DNA of 64,000 nt. It comes from Tatlockia sp. Its GTDB lineage: Bacteria > Pseudomonadota > Gammaproteobacteria > Legionellales > Legionellaceae. Location of the stretch: contig JACCWI010000022.1 in assembly GCA_013697725.1 (NCBI GenBank), positions 1-64,000 of the forward strand. The letters are read 5' to 3'. The notes beneath the pieces are model-generated. The model was not told the DNA's origin and did no database searches. It was given only the letters and a program-made list of their open reading frames with translations. Made by a program: the position numbers and the translations under genes. Shown here piece after piece: positions 9,396 to 18,782 of this stretch (positions are counted from its first letter, which is position 1; each line of letters begins with the position of its first letter).

Positions 9396-11762
9396 ATGCA
9401 GCAATCATTTCACATAAAGAAAGTCGCGGTTCTAGGTGCCGGTGTGATGGGTGCACAAATTGCAGCTCATTGTGTTAATGCAGGAATTGAAACTTTATTA
9501 TTTGATTTAGCTGCTCCACAAGGAGATGCGGATGCCCTCGTGTCAAAGGCGATTGCAAATCTTGCAAAACTTAAACCCTCGCCGCTGGCAACAGCAGAAA
9601 CGGTTTCTCTTTTACAAGCAAAAAATTATGAGCACAATTTAAACGAGCTAGTTCAATGTGAGCTTATCATCGAAGCAATTGCAGAGCGTCTGGATTGGAA
9701 GGAAGAATTATACAAACGCATTGCTCCTTATACTGCGGAGTCTTCAATTCTTGTTTCTAATACTTCAGGATTAAGTATTAATTCGCTTTCAAGTGTTTTG
9801 CCCGAGAATTTACGTAGAAATTTCTGTGGTGTCCATTTTTTTAATCCTCCGCGATATATGCATTTAGCTGAATTAATTCCGGCCAAAACAACGACTAGTG
9901 AACTGCTCGACTATCTTGAATCCTGGTTAACTTCTACCTTGGGTAAAGGAGTTGTTAGGGCTAAGGATACGCCTAACTTTATCGCTAATCGTATAGGTGT
10001 GTTCTCTATCTTGGCTAGCATACATCATGCAGAAGCTTTAGGACTTGGTTTAGACGAGGTGGATGCCTTAACCGGACCACTAATCGGCCGTCCAAAGTCA
10101 GCCACTTTCAGAACCATGGATGTGGTCGGTTTAGATACTATGCAGCACGTTGTAAATACTATGGATGAGCAATTAATAAACGATCCTTGGCATGCAATGT
10201 TTAAACTGCCTGCGTGGCTAAACGAGCTCATTAAAATAGGAAGTTTAGGGCAAAAATCAGGGCAGGGGATCTATCGTAAAAATGGTAAAACTATAGAAGT
10301 TCTGGATTTGAAAACTAAAACTTATCGACCAGCTAAGGGAGAATTAAGTGATGAATTAAAAAAAATCATGAAAATTCCTAATCACGCTGAGCGTATGCAA
10401 TTATTATCTCAATCTAAAGATAAACAAGCAAAATTTCTAAGCGCTTGCTTTCGCGACCTTTTACATTATTGCGCCTATCATCTAGAAGATATTGCACATT
10501 CTGTTCGTGAAGTTGACCTAGCCATACGCTGGGGATTTGGTTGGCGACAAGGGCCATTTGAAACTTGGCAAAGTTCAGGCTTTGCTGAAATAAAAACGAT
10601 GATTGAGCAGGGGATAGCGACAAATGAAAGCTTAAATGATGCTGAGTTACCAACCTGGCTAGAGCAAATCAGTGAATTTTATAGTGAACAGGGCGCCTAT
10701 TCCCCTAAGGAAAACAGCTTAACCCCCTCTAGTCAATTAGCCGTTTATCAACGACAATTTTTCCCCGATCGGGTTTTAAAAGAAACCGTTCGCTCTACAC
10801 CAACCCTATTTGAAAATGAAGCTGTCCATCTATGGCATCTTAAAGATGAGGTCGCCGTACTTAACTTCAAATCCAAGGCAAATACTATAGGGCAAGCAGT
10901 CCTTGACGGTATGGAGCAGGCGCTTGATCTTGCTGAAAGTAAATGTCAGGGTCTAATTATTTATCAGCAGGATGCATCTAATTTTTCATCAGGGGCTGAC
11001 TTAAGATCTGTGGCCACTTTAATTCAAGCTGGAAAATTAGCTGCTGTTGATTCAATGATTAGTCAATTTCAACGTGCAGTGCTGAAAGTGAAATATTCAA
11101 CCTTACCAGTGATTGCAGCCTTGCGAGGACGTGCCCTGGGCGGCGGCTGTGAATTGATGATGCACTGTGATGGTGTTGTAGCCGCATTTGAATCCTATCC
11201 AGGTTTAGTTGAAGTGGGTGTGGGTCTTCTTCCCGCAGGCGGGGGATGTAAGGAATTCGCTATGCGAGCGGCTGCAAAAGCTCAGAATGCGGATTTAATG
11301 CTTTTCATTTCACCTTATTTCCAACAAATAGCGACGGCCTTTGTAGCCGGATCAGCGCCAGAAAGTTTGGAAAAAGGCTATTTGTGCGCTAAAGACTATT
11401 GGGTCATGCACGCTGATGAAGTACTTTATGCAGCCTTAGCCCGGATTAAATCCACGCAGGCTGCAAATTATCAGCCAGCGCTAAAATCACGTTTTAAGGT
11501 CGCTGGTCGCGAAGGCCATGCTCGTCTACAAGCCGGTTTAATTAATTGGCTTGAAGGGGGATTTATATCACAGCATGATTATTTAATTGCCAATCATATC
11601 GCTCAGATAATTTGCGGCGGTGAGGTTAACCAAAATGAATTAGTAGATGAAAACTGGATTCTTAAATTAGAGAAGCAAGCTTTCATGGAATTAGCAGCAA
11701 CCCCATTAACCCAAGCTCGCATTGCTCATTTGTTAGAAACTGGCAAGCCATTGCGCAATTAA
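9396..11762 (+). CDS. 3-hydroxyacyl-CoA dehydrogenase / enoyl-CoA hydratase (FadN/FadB-like)
   Basis: Bifunctional beta-oxidation enzyme of 788 residues. The N-terminal half is a hydroxyacyl-CoA dehydrogenase: Rossmann motif VAVLGAGVMGAQIAAHC (about residues 9-25), GVHFFNPPRYMHLAELIP and a C-terminal all-helical domain. The C-terminal third is a crotonase: SNFSSGADLRS, then ALRGRALGGGCELMMHCD and LVEVGVGLLPAGGG carrying the oxyanion-hole and glutamate positions. This order (dehydrogenase first) is that of Bacillus FadN and not of E. coli FadB. It is followed 12 bases later by the thiolase gene, so the two form one operon. Confidence 0.93.
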   Translation: MQQSFHIKKVAVLGAGVMGAQIAAHCVNAGIETLLFDLAAPQGDADALVSKAIANLAKLKPSPLATAETVSLLQAKNYEHNLNELVQCELIIEAIAERLDWKEELYKRIAPYTAESSILVSNTSGLSINSLSSVLPENLRRNFCGVHFFNPPRYMHLAELIPAKTTTSELLDYLESWLTSTLGKGVVRAKDTPNFIANRIGVFSILASIHHAEALGLGLDEVDALTGPLIGRPKSATFRTMDVVGLDTMQHVVNTMDEQLINDPWHAMFKLPAWLNELIKIGSLGQKSGQGIYRKNGKTIEVLDLKTKTYRPAKGELSDELKKIMKIPNHAERMQLLSQSKDKQAKFLSACFRDLLHYCAYHLEDIAHSVREVDLAIRWGFGWRQGPFETWQSSGFAEIKTMIEQGIATNESLNDAELPTWLEQISEFYSEQGAYSPKENSLTPSSQLAVYQRQFFPDRVLKETVRSTPTLFENEAVHLWHLKDEVAVLNFKSKANTIGQAVLDGMEQALDLAESKCQGLIIYQQDASNFSSGADLRSVATLIQAGKLAAVDSMISQFQRAVLKVKYSTLPVIAALRGRALGGGCELMMHCDGVVAAFESYPGLVEVGVGLLPAGGGCKEFAMRAAAKAQNADLMLFISPYFQQIATAFVAGSAPESLEKGYLCAKDYWVMHADEVLYAALARIKSTQAANYQPALKSRFKVAGREGHARLQAGLINWLEGGFISQHDYLIANHIAQIICGGEVNQNELVDENWILKLEKQAFMELAATPLTQARIAHLLETGKPLRN

Positions 11763-11774
11763 AGGAGAGACGTA

Positions 11775-12959
11775 ATGAAGGATATCTATATCGTTGATGT
11801 TTTACGTACTCCTGTAGGTAAAGCGCCAAGAGGAGTTTTTAAAAATACCAGACCGGATGATTTACTAGCCCATACCATACGCACTTTAATCAGTCGTAAT
11901 TCTTCTGTTGATTGGCAAGCGATCGGTGATGTGGTTATTGGTTGTGCTATGCCTGAAGGCGAGCAAGGGATGAATGTCGCACGCATTGCTTCATTACTTG
12001 CGGGTTTACCACAATCTGTACCCGGAATGACCATTAACCGCTTTTGTTCGTCTGGAGTGCAATCTATTGCCACAGCGGCGGCCTCGATTCAACAAGGCGG
12101 TATGATGCTAGCATTGGCTGGCGGCGTTGAGTCCATGTCGATGGTTCCTTTAGGCGGTAATAAATATTCTGCAAACCCAGAGATTTTCAATGATGAACAT
12201 TTAGCGATTGCCTATGGAATGGGCATTACTGCGGAAAATGTGGCTAAAGACTGGGGAATCACAAGAGAACAACAAGATCAATTTGCTGTGGAAAGTCATC
12301 ATAAAGCTCTGGCCGCGCAAGAACGCGGTGATTTTGAGGCGGAAATTACTCCGGTTGAAATCACAATTCGCCAGGCAGATTTGGCTAATTCAGAACTGAT
12401 CTCTAAAACAAGAACCATTCACGAAGATGAAGGCCCACGTAAAGATACTTCTTATGAAGTCATTTCAAAACTGCGTCCTGTTTTTGCCTTGAAGGGTACG
12501 GTTACAGCCGGAAACTCTTCGCAAACCTCAGATGGCGCTGGTATTGCATTACTAGCTTCTGAGGAGGGCTTAAAACAATTCAATTTGCAACCTATTGGCA
12601 GACTATTAAGCTATGCCGTGGCTGGCGTCCCCCCTGAAATTATGGGAATAGGGCCCATCCATGCGATTCCTCTTGCTTTAAAAAAAGCAGGGCTAACGCT
12701 TGATCAAATAGACTGGATTGAGCTTAATGAAGCCTTTGCTGCTCAAGCTTTGGCGGTAATTAAAACCCTGGATTTACCAATGGATAAAGTAAACCCCTTA
12801 GGTGGAGCTATTGCACTAGGACATCCCCTGGGTGCAACAGGAACCATTCGCACAGCCACTTTATTACATGGTCTAAAACGTATTAAGGGTCGTTATGGAA
12901 TGGTCACTATGTGCATCGGAACAGGAATGGGTGCTGCTGCTATATTTGAGGCAGTTTAG
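11775..12959 (+). CDS. fadA: acetyl-CoA C-acyltransferase (3-ketoacyl-CoA thiolase)
   Basis: Thiolase performing the last step of beta-oxidation, releasing acetyl-CoA. The length of 394 residues is standard. The nucleophilic cysteine is in NRFCSSGVQSIATAAA (about residue 90); the histidine motif is in NPLGGAIALGHPLGATG and the second cysteine in MCIGTGMGAAAIFE. A clear ribosome site (AAGGAGAG) precedes the ATG. Cotranscribed with the upstream multifunctional enzyme; a hairpin terminator follows at 12969. Degradative KAT and biosynthetic AACT forms are hard to separate by eye; the partner gene favours the degradative role. Confidence 0.93.
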   Translation: MKDIYIVDVLRTPVGKAPRGVFKNTRPDDLLAHTIRTLISRNSSVDWQAIGDVVIGCAMPEGEQGMNVARIASLLAGLPQSVPGMTINRFCSSGVQSIATAAASIQQGGMMLALAGGVESMSMVPLGGNKYSANPEIFNDEHLAIAYGMGITAENVAKDWGITREQQDQFAVESHHKALAAQERGDFEAEITPVEITIRQADLANSELISKTRTIHEDEGPRKDTSYEVISKLRPVFALKGTVTAGNSSQTSDGAGIALLASEEGLKQFNLQPIGRLLSYAVAGVPPEIMGIGPIHAIPLALKKAGLTLDQIDWIELNEAFAAQALAVIKTLDLPMDKVNPLGGAIALGHPLGATGTIRTATLLHGLKRIKGRYGMVTMCIGTGMGAAAIFEAV

Positions 12960-12968
12960 AATTGCTTT

Positions 12969-12994
12969 AAGGAGCATATCAATGCTCCTTTTAA
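12969..12994 (+). terminator. terminator after the beta-oxidation genes
   Basis: A 9-bp perfect stem, AAGGAGCAT (12969-12977) pairing with ATGCTCCTT (12982-12990), with a 4-base loop and a short T run, begins 10 bases after the thiolase stop. Confidence 0.75.
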
Positions 12995-13061
12995 GCTATT
13001 AAGAAGAGTTTTCTGAGAATAGATCACTTGATTAATTTTATTAAATTAATCTCCGATATAA

Positions 13062-13253
13062 TTAGGGATATAAAACTCGCTCAGGATCTGAGGGTGGCAT
13101 TGAATAATATTCATTCTCATAAGTTTCAACTAGCCCTATTAAAAAATCTAATTCATCACCCTTTAGAGTATCTTCTGTAGCTCCCCAGAGAGTTTCTAGT
13201 CTCGCTAAAGCAAGTAGATAACCCTCTTCATTATGAATTGCTAAACCGTTTAT
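13062..13253 (-). pseudogene. HigA-like antitoxin remnant
   Basis: Read on the minus strand this encodes about 63 residues including EEGYLLALARLETLWGA, GDELDFLIGLVETYENEYY and PPSDPERVLYP before a TAA stop. This matches the N-terminal part of HigA-type antitoxins (consensus about YxxALxxIExLWGAxxxTxxGDELDxLxxLVExYExExY). The position expected for the initiator reads ATA, 8 bases after a good GGGGAG ribosome site, and the helix-turn-helix half is missing. No toxin gene is recognisable next to it. I read it as a decayed antitoxin, although some genomes keep short versions of this family. It is too short for an ordinary ORF cut-off. Confidence 0.6.
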
Positions 13254-13461
13254 TTTACTCTCCCCTTTTATTCAACTATAGTTTTTTTTATATCCTTCTG
13301 CAAAACGTGTTCATCATGACTGCTATAGCATCTCTTTATCTTCATTAAGGTAAATATGTTATTGTCCTCCAAAATTTACTTAGATTACACAAATAATTCT
13401 AATGAGTCACCTCTGTAAGCAGGTTGGCTTATTAGTTTATAGCTACAACAGAGGTGTTTAG

Positions 13462-16400
13462 ATGAAAGAACGTCAATTAATAAGCGAGGCCAACTTATTC
13501 CCACGATGTGAATATTATACCCGTTTTGAAGGAACCACAGCCTTTGCCATGGACGACCCTGATTATTGGGCAACTTATCATCGTAGCCAATCTACTCGGT
13601 ATTTTTCTGAAGCGGGTGGGCGAGAACAGATTATGTTTTCAAGTCCCTGCGTCATAAAACCGGACAATGCCCACTCATTTTTTTCTCATACCGGTGGCAT
13701 TGTCTCACCCTTTAATCATTCACTCTATAAAAATGCCATTCAATTAACCCAGCTTACTCCTGTTAATGCCGAAAATTTAAGGGATAAACTTTTGCTCTAT
13801 CGCCGTAGGATGGCAGAGGTGGTAGTGCAAAGTTTTGAATCAGCTGCTGGCAAAAACGTTCAGGAGATCAAAAAAAAAGGGAAGGGGAAAAAATTTCTAG
13901 AACAACGCCCCATTGTATTTCAGGATAATAATTTTCCTGGTGCTTTAATTATGTTGCCAATACTAAACCCCGAATCTTCTTCTAATGAGGCTACCCAATA
14001 CTGGGCAGAGCATCCTAAACCTTTTCAAAAATTGTTGCTTGCCAGTTTTGTCGCAATTTTGAATGTAAAAGCGATGAAAGCGGATATTCCTATCGAGATG
14101 GTGATTAGAGCAAGTTTTGGTCATAATTTACCCAGCATCTGTGAGACAGAAAATACTTTTCGTATTAATGTGGGAATTGTTCCACAAGATTACGCTATTT
14201 TGATTGGTGAAGCGCTTCATGAGCTCAACCAAATGATGGAACAAATCAGTGATAAGCATTCACTTGATACTCCTTTTGATCAGATATTCTTTGCAAAGGT
14301 GAGAAAGTATAATGCTGGAAAATTGAAAAATATAATTGATAACAACCCACGCTACAAAACCTTAAAAGACACAGAAAATTATAAAAAGGCAACCCACGCA
14401 GAGAAGAATTTTGATGCCTTATACAATGCCAAAAAGAATCTGGATGATCTTGTTAAGAGTAAAAAGGGAAGTGCAACTTTTCTACCGGTAAAGCTAAACA
14501 GTAAAAAGATATGGCAAGTTATTCGTGAAGCTGGAGATACGCTGGGGAAATCGCTTTTGACAGAGTGCTTTCGTAAAAATGAAACCGTAGACTGGTTTGT
14601 TAATGCGGTAATGGACAGCATTATTAGTGGTAAAAAACAACCGATAGAATGGGCGCTTTATCATCTATTATCCTGTGTTAATTATGCAGAAACGGCGACA
14701 ATGGATTACAAAAAAATTCGTTCTGACTTAAAAAGAAAGAAAAGGCAGTTTAATAATCTATCATTTACTCCGTTTTATGAAACTGATCCTGAATTCTCTG
14801 AGCTAACCCGCATGCTTTTTGAGGGACTTCTTTATGAGCGGCCTAATGACAGACTTTATGAACATCTGGAACGCGCATGTTCTGATTTTTTTACAAACTA
14901 TAAGAGCAGTGAAACCATCACTCAGGAAGCTGACTACGGCAGTGAATCTGAAATTTCAGAAGAGGGTATAGCCGTTTTATCGGATGAAGATGAACAATTT
15001 GTATTTACCCAAGAATACCATCTCTCTCACGCAAAGCTGCGCCTGTGTGGCGGCATGAAAGCCATTGTTGCAGCTCATTATGGTGCACTTATTCATTTGA
15101 GAAAAAACGGTGTACACCAGGCTTACAACCAGGACATTGAGCAAATGTACTATGAGGTTGAAGGTGCATTAAAAATGGTTCATGATAAAAAAAATGAACA
15201 TCTCCTGCAAAACAAGATTAGATCCCAGCTCAATAATGCCATTTTACATTTTGACCTTACGCATTGTAATGCCTCTAATGCAGCGGATAATAAAACCTTG
15301 GCCAATAAATTACAGGCAGTCAATCCTTCGGTAGTAATCCTGGATTATACCTCTAGTACCCAGGAAGAAATGCTCATTGCGTTAAAACAGTGTTTTGTTC
15401 AAGCTCAGGTTAGTCTGGTGATGTTGGTCGACAGCGGATTAAAAAATAGCCAGGCAGGCCTGGATTATAATCCTTATGGTGAGCTAAGGGTATGTGCGCG
15501 CACTAAAACCATCACTCATGAAATATTGGAAGAAATAAAATTAGGCTTATCTGATCAGGATAAGTTATCCCCTCAAGCCAATGAAATGGTAAGGATTTGT
15601 AAAAAAAGAAAAATGGCTGTCAGTGTTAAGGACAATTTTAAACCAGTGCCGGAGGTTGAAGCGGAACAGGGATTCAATGAAGAGCAAGAGGAGGATTACT
15701 CTCAGGAAGAGAATACTATTTCCTCCCCTGTACTTCGAAAGAAGATAAAAACCTTGCATGATTTTGGCAACGCCCAGAAATTAATTAAGTTAAACGATAG
15801 CTTGCCCTTAAATTACCAGTGTGTGAAAACGATAAATGACCACCCTGGCAGTTGCTATGCCCTTCATTCCAGCGGAAAAATCATTATTGGCTTCCCTGAT
15901 GGAAGGCTGGAAATGTGGAATAAATCGCTTGAAAAACGCCTCCTAAGTTTTAAAGGGCATGCCAGTTATATTAATAAGGTGATTATTCTCTTGAACGGCC
16001 ACATTCTAAGTACTTCTGACGATAGCACTCTGAAAGAATGGAATGAAGTAACAGGAGAGTGTATCAGAACCTACCAAGTGGCTGCTGAGCTAACCATCAA
16101 TCATCTTGCCAGTTTGCCAAACGGAAATTTGCTAGGGTCTACAAACGATTCATTGCTGGTGTGGGATAGCACAACAGGAGAATGTATAGAGCACCGTGAA
16201 TTTGATTCTACAGATATAACCTGTATTGCGGTTCGTCCCAATGGCAATTTAATCCTCGGTTTTTCAGATGAGGAGATTGGAAATCCTTTGGAAGAATGGT
16301 CAACGACCTCCTGGAAACGCATCTTTGGCTATGAAAGCCGTAACGGTTCCATTGTTCACTCTATTACCATTCTACCCAGCGGTAACTTCGTGAGTGCTCG

Positions 16401-17436
16401 TGAAGATATTATAAAAGAGTGGGGCTCAAGCGGAGAATGGGTAAGTTCCTTTAAAGGACACAATGACTGGGTGAACTCTCTGCTCGTGCTGCCTGGTGGT
16501 GAGCTCTTGAGTGGCTCAGAGGATAATACGCTAAAGCTGTGGGAGCTTACGACAGGCAGGTGCCTGGAAACTATAAAGGGTCATCAGGACTCTATTAGAT
16601 GGATAGCAACAACCCCTGAAGGCTGCCTAGTGAGTATTTCAAATGATGATACTTTAAAACTATGGAAGACTACGAATAATTTGGAATTAAAGCTCAACGA
16701 TGCCGATTCTTTAGCTGGCCTGTTAGCCAATAAGGAAGTTTCTTCTGTAACCACCTCAGGTTTTTTTAAACCCTCTAAAATCATCAATCAATATCCAAAA
16801 TCACCAGTTCGAGGTGGTGAGCTTTATTTACAAAATTATTTAATAGCTTATCTATCAAAAGGTGACCTGGAATCCGTCAAGAAGCTGGAACGACACGGCG
16901 CTTCATTTCTACACCCAAATCAGCAAGGCATTTACCCGCTACCAGCCGCAGTGCATAATCTAAGCATTGAATCGCTAAGGTATCTAGAATCGAAATTATC
17001 ACCGGATGAAGCAGCAAGACAATGGCGAAAGGTGGATTTAGCTAAGGCAAAAGAAAATATAAAAGAAATACAAACAACCTTAAAAGAATCTAAAGAACGA
17101 AATGAATTTGGCACTTGGTATACGATTTATTCTGAATATGAACACAATTTTAACAATAATTCTCATCAATGTCTTAGAGAAATGACTCATCAGAAAAAAC
17201 TATTCATTGAGAACTGTGTTAAATGGGATATTGATCTTAGCGGAATAAAAAACCACTCTTCCGAAGACATCGACTCTATGCTACGTATAGATATTTATGG
17301 CTTTATGCAGACATTTATAGTGCATAAATTTGTAATAAATAAAATTTGTAATCAGTTGAGTGCATTTAAGGAGGAAATTAAGACTAAGACTAAGACTAAG
17401 ACTGAGTACTGTACTGATCTAAGTTATAGTTTTTAG
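13462..17436 (+). CDS. large WD40-repeat protein, candidate secreted effector
   Basis: A 1324-residue protein with no signal peptide. Residues about 1-780 are not recognised by eye; they include a basic patch (KKKGKGKKF) and an acidic stretch near 485-515. Residues about 790-1075 hold seven WD40-like blades (for example GHNDWVNSLLVLPGGELLSG and DNTLKLWELTTGRCLETIKG), enough for a closed propeller. Residues about 1115-1175 resemble two ankyrin-like helices pairs (LIAYLSKGDLESVKKLERHG). The C-terminus has a KTKTKTKT tract. The start is ATG 13462 with GAGGTG just upstream. WD40 and ankyrin modules together in Legionella suggest a translocated effector, but no translocation assay or signal can be verified here. 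Confidence 0.75.
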   Translation: MKERQLISEANLFPRCEYYTRFEGTTAFAMDDPDYWATYHRSQSTRYFSEAGGREQIMFSSPCVIKPDNAHSFFSHTGGIVSPFNHSLYKNAIQLTQLTPVNAENLRDKLLLYRRRMAEVVVQSFESAAGKNVQEIKKKGKGKKFLEQRPIVFQDNNFPGALIMLPILNPESSSNEATQYWAEHPKPFQKLLLASFVAILNVKAMKADIPIEMVIRASFGHNLPSICETENTFRINVGIVPQDYAILIGEALHELNQMMEQISDKHSLDTPFDQIFFAKVRKYNAGKLKNIIDNNPRYKTLKDTENYKKATHAEKNFDALYNAKKNLDDLVKSKKGSATFLPVKLNSKKIWQVIREAGDTLGKSLLTECFRKNETVDWFVNAVMDSIISGKKQPIEWALYHLLSCVNYAETATMDYKKIRSDLKRKKRQFNNLSFTPFYETDPEFSELTRMLFEGLLYERPNDRLYEHLERACSDFFTNYKSSETITQEADYGSESEISEEGIAVLSDEDEQFVFTQEYHLSHAKLRLCGGMKAIVAAHYGALIHLRKNGVHQAYNQDIEQMYYEVEGALKMVHDKKNEHLLQNKIRSQLNNAILHFDLTHCNASNAADNKTLANKLQAVNPSVVILDYTSSTQEEMLIALKQCFVQAQVSLVMLVDSGLKNSQAGLDYNPYGELRVCARTKTITHEILEEIKLGLSDQDKLSPQANEMVRICKKRKMAVSVKDNFKPVPEVEAEQGFNEEQEEDYSQEENTISSPVLRKKIKTLHDFGNAQKLIKLNDSLPLNYQCVKTINDHPGSCYALHSSGKIIIGFPDGRLEMWNKSLEKRLLSFKGHASYINKVIILLNGHILSTSDDSTLKEWNEVTGECIRTYQVAAELTINHLASLPNGNLLGSTNDSLLVWDSTTGECIEHREFDSTDITCIAVRPNGNLILGFSDEEIGNPLEEWSTTSWKRIFGYESRNGSIVHSITILPSGNFVSAREDIIKEWGSSGEWVSSFKGHNDWVNSLLVLPGGELLSGSEDNTLKLWELTTGRCLETIKGHQDSIRWIATTPEGCLVSISNDDTLKLWKTTNNLELKLNDADSLAGLLANKEVSSVTTSGFFKPSKIINQYPKSPVRGGELYLQNYLIAYLSKGDLESVKKLERHGASFLHPNQQGIYPLPAAVHNLSIESLRYLESKLSPDEAARQWRKVDLAKAKENIKEIQTTLKESKERNEFGTWYTIYSEYEHNFNNNSHQCLREMTHQKKLFIENCVKWDIDLSGIKNHSSEDIDSMLRIDIYGFMQTFIVHKFVINKICNQLSAFKEEIKTKTKTKTEYCTDLSYSF
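17380..17403 (+). repeat. hexanucleotide tandem repeat (AAGACT x4)
   Basis: Four exact copies of AAGACT encode Lys-Thr repeats near the C-terminus of the WD40 protein. Copy-number change would keep the frame and only change the length of the basic tail. Confidence 0.85.
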
Positions 17437-17470
17437 ACCTGCCTGATCATGTTTTTATGCTAACTGAACA

Positions 17471-17512
17471 AATAGGTAGAAGTCTAATTTAGACTTCTAC
17501 CTATTTTATTTT
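17471..17512. terminator. bidirectional terminator
   Basis: A 16-bp perfect stem (17471-17486 with 17490-17505, loop of 3) is followed by a T-rich run on the plus strand. It separates the convergent WD40 gene and the small secreted protein gene and should serve both. Confidence 0.85.
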
Positions 17513-17815
17513 TTATTCACCTCTGAGAAGAGGCCATTTTAAACCGCAATTAGTTGCAAAGTCTCCAGTATATTCGCCGCTTACTGCGCCGCCTAAACAG
17601 TTCCTATCTTGTAAAGCAACAGGAGCTTTACATTGTTGGCAGGTTTTAATTGGTTTATCTGCTCCACCTGTCGTACTCTTACATATTATTTGACCAGGGC
17701 TTGCAGTCTGTGCATAACCAGTGCCGCAAGAACCAGCAGCAAAAGAAGACATTGAAAACCCTAAGAGTACCGCCCCTGATAAACCACCGTAAAGCAATTT
17801 AGATAAAGTAGACAT
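17513..17815 (-). CDS. small secreted cysteine-containing protein, paralogue 1
   Basis: A 100-residue product with a clear Sec signal peptide (LLYGGLSGAVLLGFSMSSFAAG, cleavage after SFA). The mature part of about 75 residues has seven cysteines, among them CGTGY, TCQQC and NCGLKW, suggesting disulfide bonds in the periplasm or medium. It is about two-thirds identical by eye to the protein at 18477-18782, so the two arose by tandem duplication; the middle segment IICKSTTGGADKPIKTC is nearly invariant. GGGAG lies before the ATG. Family and function are not recognised. The type II secretion operon nearby is a possible export route, which is only inference. Confidence 0.75.
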   Translation of the reverse strand: MSTLSKLLYGGLSGAVLLGFSMSSFAAGSCGTGYAQTASPGQIICKSTTGGADKPIKTCQQCKAPVALQDRNCLGGAVSGEYTGDFATNCGLKWPLLRGE

Positions 17816-18000
17816 AATTTACTCCCACAAGTTGTTATTCAGCAAGTTTTACTCCTTGCTCGATTATCCCGTCAATGAAATCATCATTTAGGGTATTTTT
17901 TCGTTCTTCAACCAGATTTATAGCTAAACTTAGGTCTGGTTGTTAAACGAAATGTCAAATAAGTTGAAGACCTAGTAATTTAATGATTATAGTACAATTA
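17816..18000 (-). promoter_or_regulatory. promoter and long leader shared with paralogue 2
   Basis: The roughly 190 bases upstream of paralogue 1 match those upstream of paralogue 2 (18783-18975). Shared parts are a TATAAT box in the sequence TACTATAATCAT, a hairpin of AGCAAG and CTTGCT separated by eight bases near the ribosome site, and GGGAGTAAATT before the ATG. The distance from the TATAAT box to the ATG is about 160-170 bases, so the transcript would have a long leader. The remainder of the gap to 18420 is AT-rich and I see nothing else in it. Confidence 0.5.
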
Positions 18001-18430
18001 CTCAACACTATTGGATAAAAAGATGCAACCCTGAATTTGTTTATTGATTTTAAATGAAATTATAAGTAATCATTTAATTGTAAGAATCATAATCGGAAAT
18101 GCAGTTACTAAAATTAAAAAGAATCATCTCCTATGGAGACTTGTTATTTTTAAGATTTAAAAATTGAACTTATTTATATCTTTTAAGCAAGTGGTTTAAT
18201 ACATGGGGTTTGTAGGAAAATATTTAATTCCCTATAACTAGATAATAAATGCCGTAGAATATTTCGAATTGCAATTAAATTATAATCGCAAATTAGTATT
18301 ACATCATTATCCGTTTTTTTTATTAATGAACATACAGCTCAAAAAAATATTAAGGCTAAACTGCGAATGGCTGTTCTTAATTATTTTTTTAAGTCAACTG
18401 GGAATGTTAACTACCTGAAAGTTCGAAGGT

Positions 18431-18464
18431 AAAGGTCTAACTAAATATTATACATTAGACCTTT
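18431..18464 (-). terminator. hairpin downstream of paralogue 2
   Basis: AAAGGTCTAA (18431-18440) pairs perfectly with TTAGACCTTT (18455-18464) across a 14-base loop, just past the stop codon of the minus-strand gene. There is no strong T run, so terminator activity is only likely. Confidence 0.5.
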
Positions 18465-18476
18465 AGTTGTTATATT

Positions 18477-18782
18477 TTAAATATCATTGTACCCTGCTGT
18501 TGACCATTTTAAACCACAATTAGTTCTATCGGAAACACCAGTATAAGTGCCTGTTGCATCCCGCAAACAAAGATCATTATACACAGCAGAAGGGGATCTA
18601 CATTGTAGGCAGGTTTTAATTGGTTTATCTGCTCCACCAGTCGAACTCTTACAGATTATTTTACCTGGAACTGAAGCATCTGTATAACCAGCGCCGCAAT
18701 CCCCAGCAAAAGAAGTCACTGAGAATCCTAAAAGTACAGCCGCAGATAATCCACCATAAAGCGTTTTGGATAAAGTAGACAT
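18477..18782 (-). CDS. small secreted cysteine-containing protein, paralogue 2
   Basis: A 101-residue protein with a signal peptide (TLYGGLSAAVLLGFSVTSFAGD). The mature chain shares CGAGY, IICKSSTGGADKPIKTC, LQCRSP and TNCGLKW with paralogue 1; the loop between the last cysteines differs most (AVYNDLCLRDATGTYTG). GGGAG precedes the ATG. It was produced by a duplication that also copied the promoter and leader. The function is unknown; Cys spacing is conserved, so a disulfide-stabilised exported factor is the most I can say. Confidence 0.75.
   Translation of the reverse strand: MSTLSKTLYGGLSAAVLLGFSVTSFAGDCGAGYTDASVPGKIICKSSTGGADKPIKTCLQCRSPSAVYNDLCLRDATGTYTGVSDRTNCGLKWSTAGYNDI

Noticed and set aside
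13462-15830. N-terminal part of the WD40 protein considered as a PLP-type or other enzyme domain
   Set aside because: I could not identify a complete catalytic motif, so no function was assigned.
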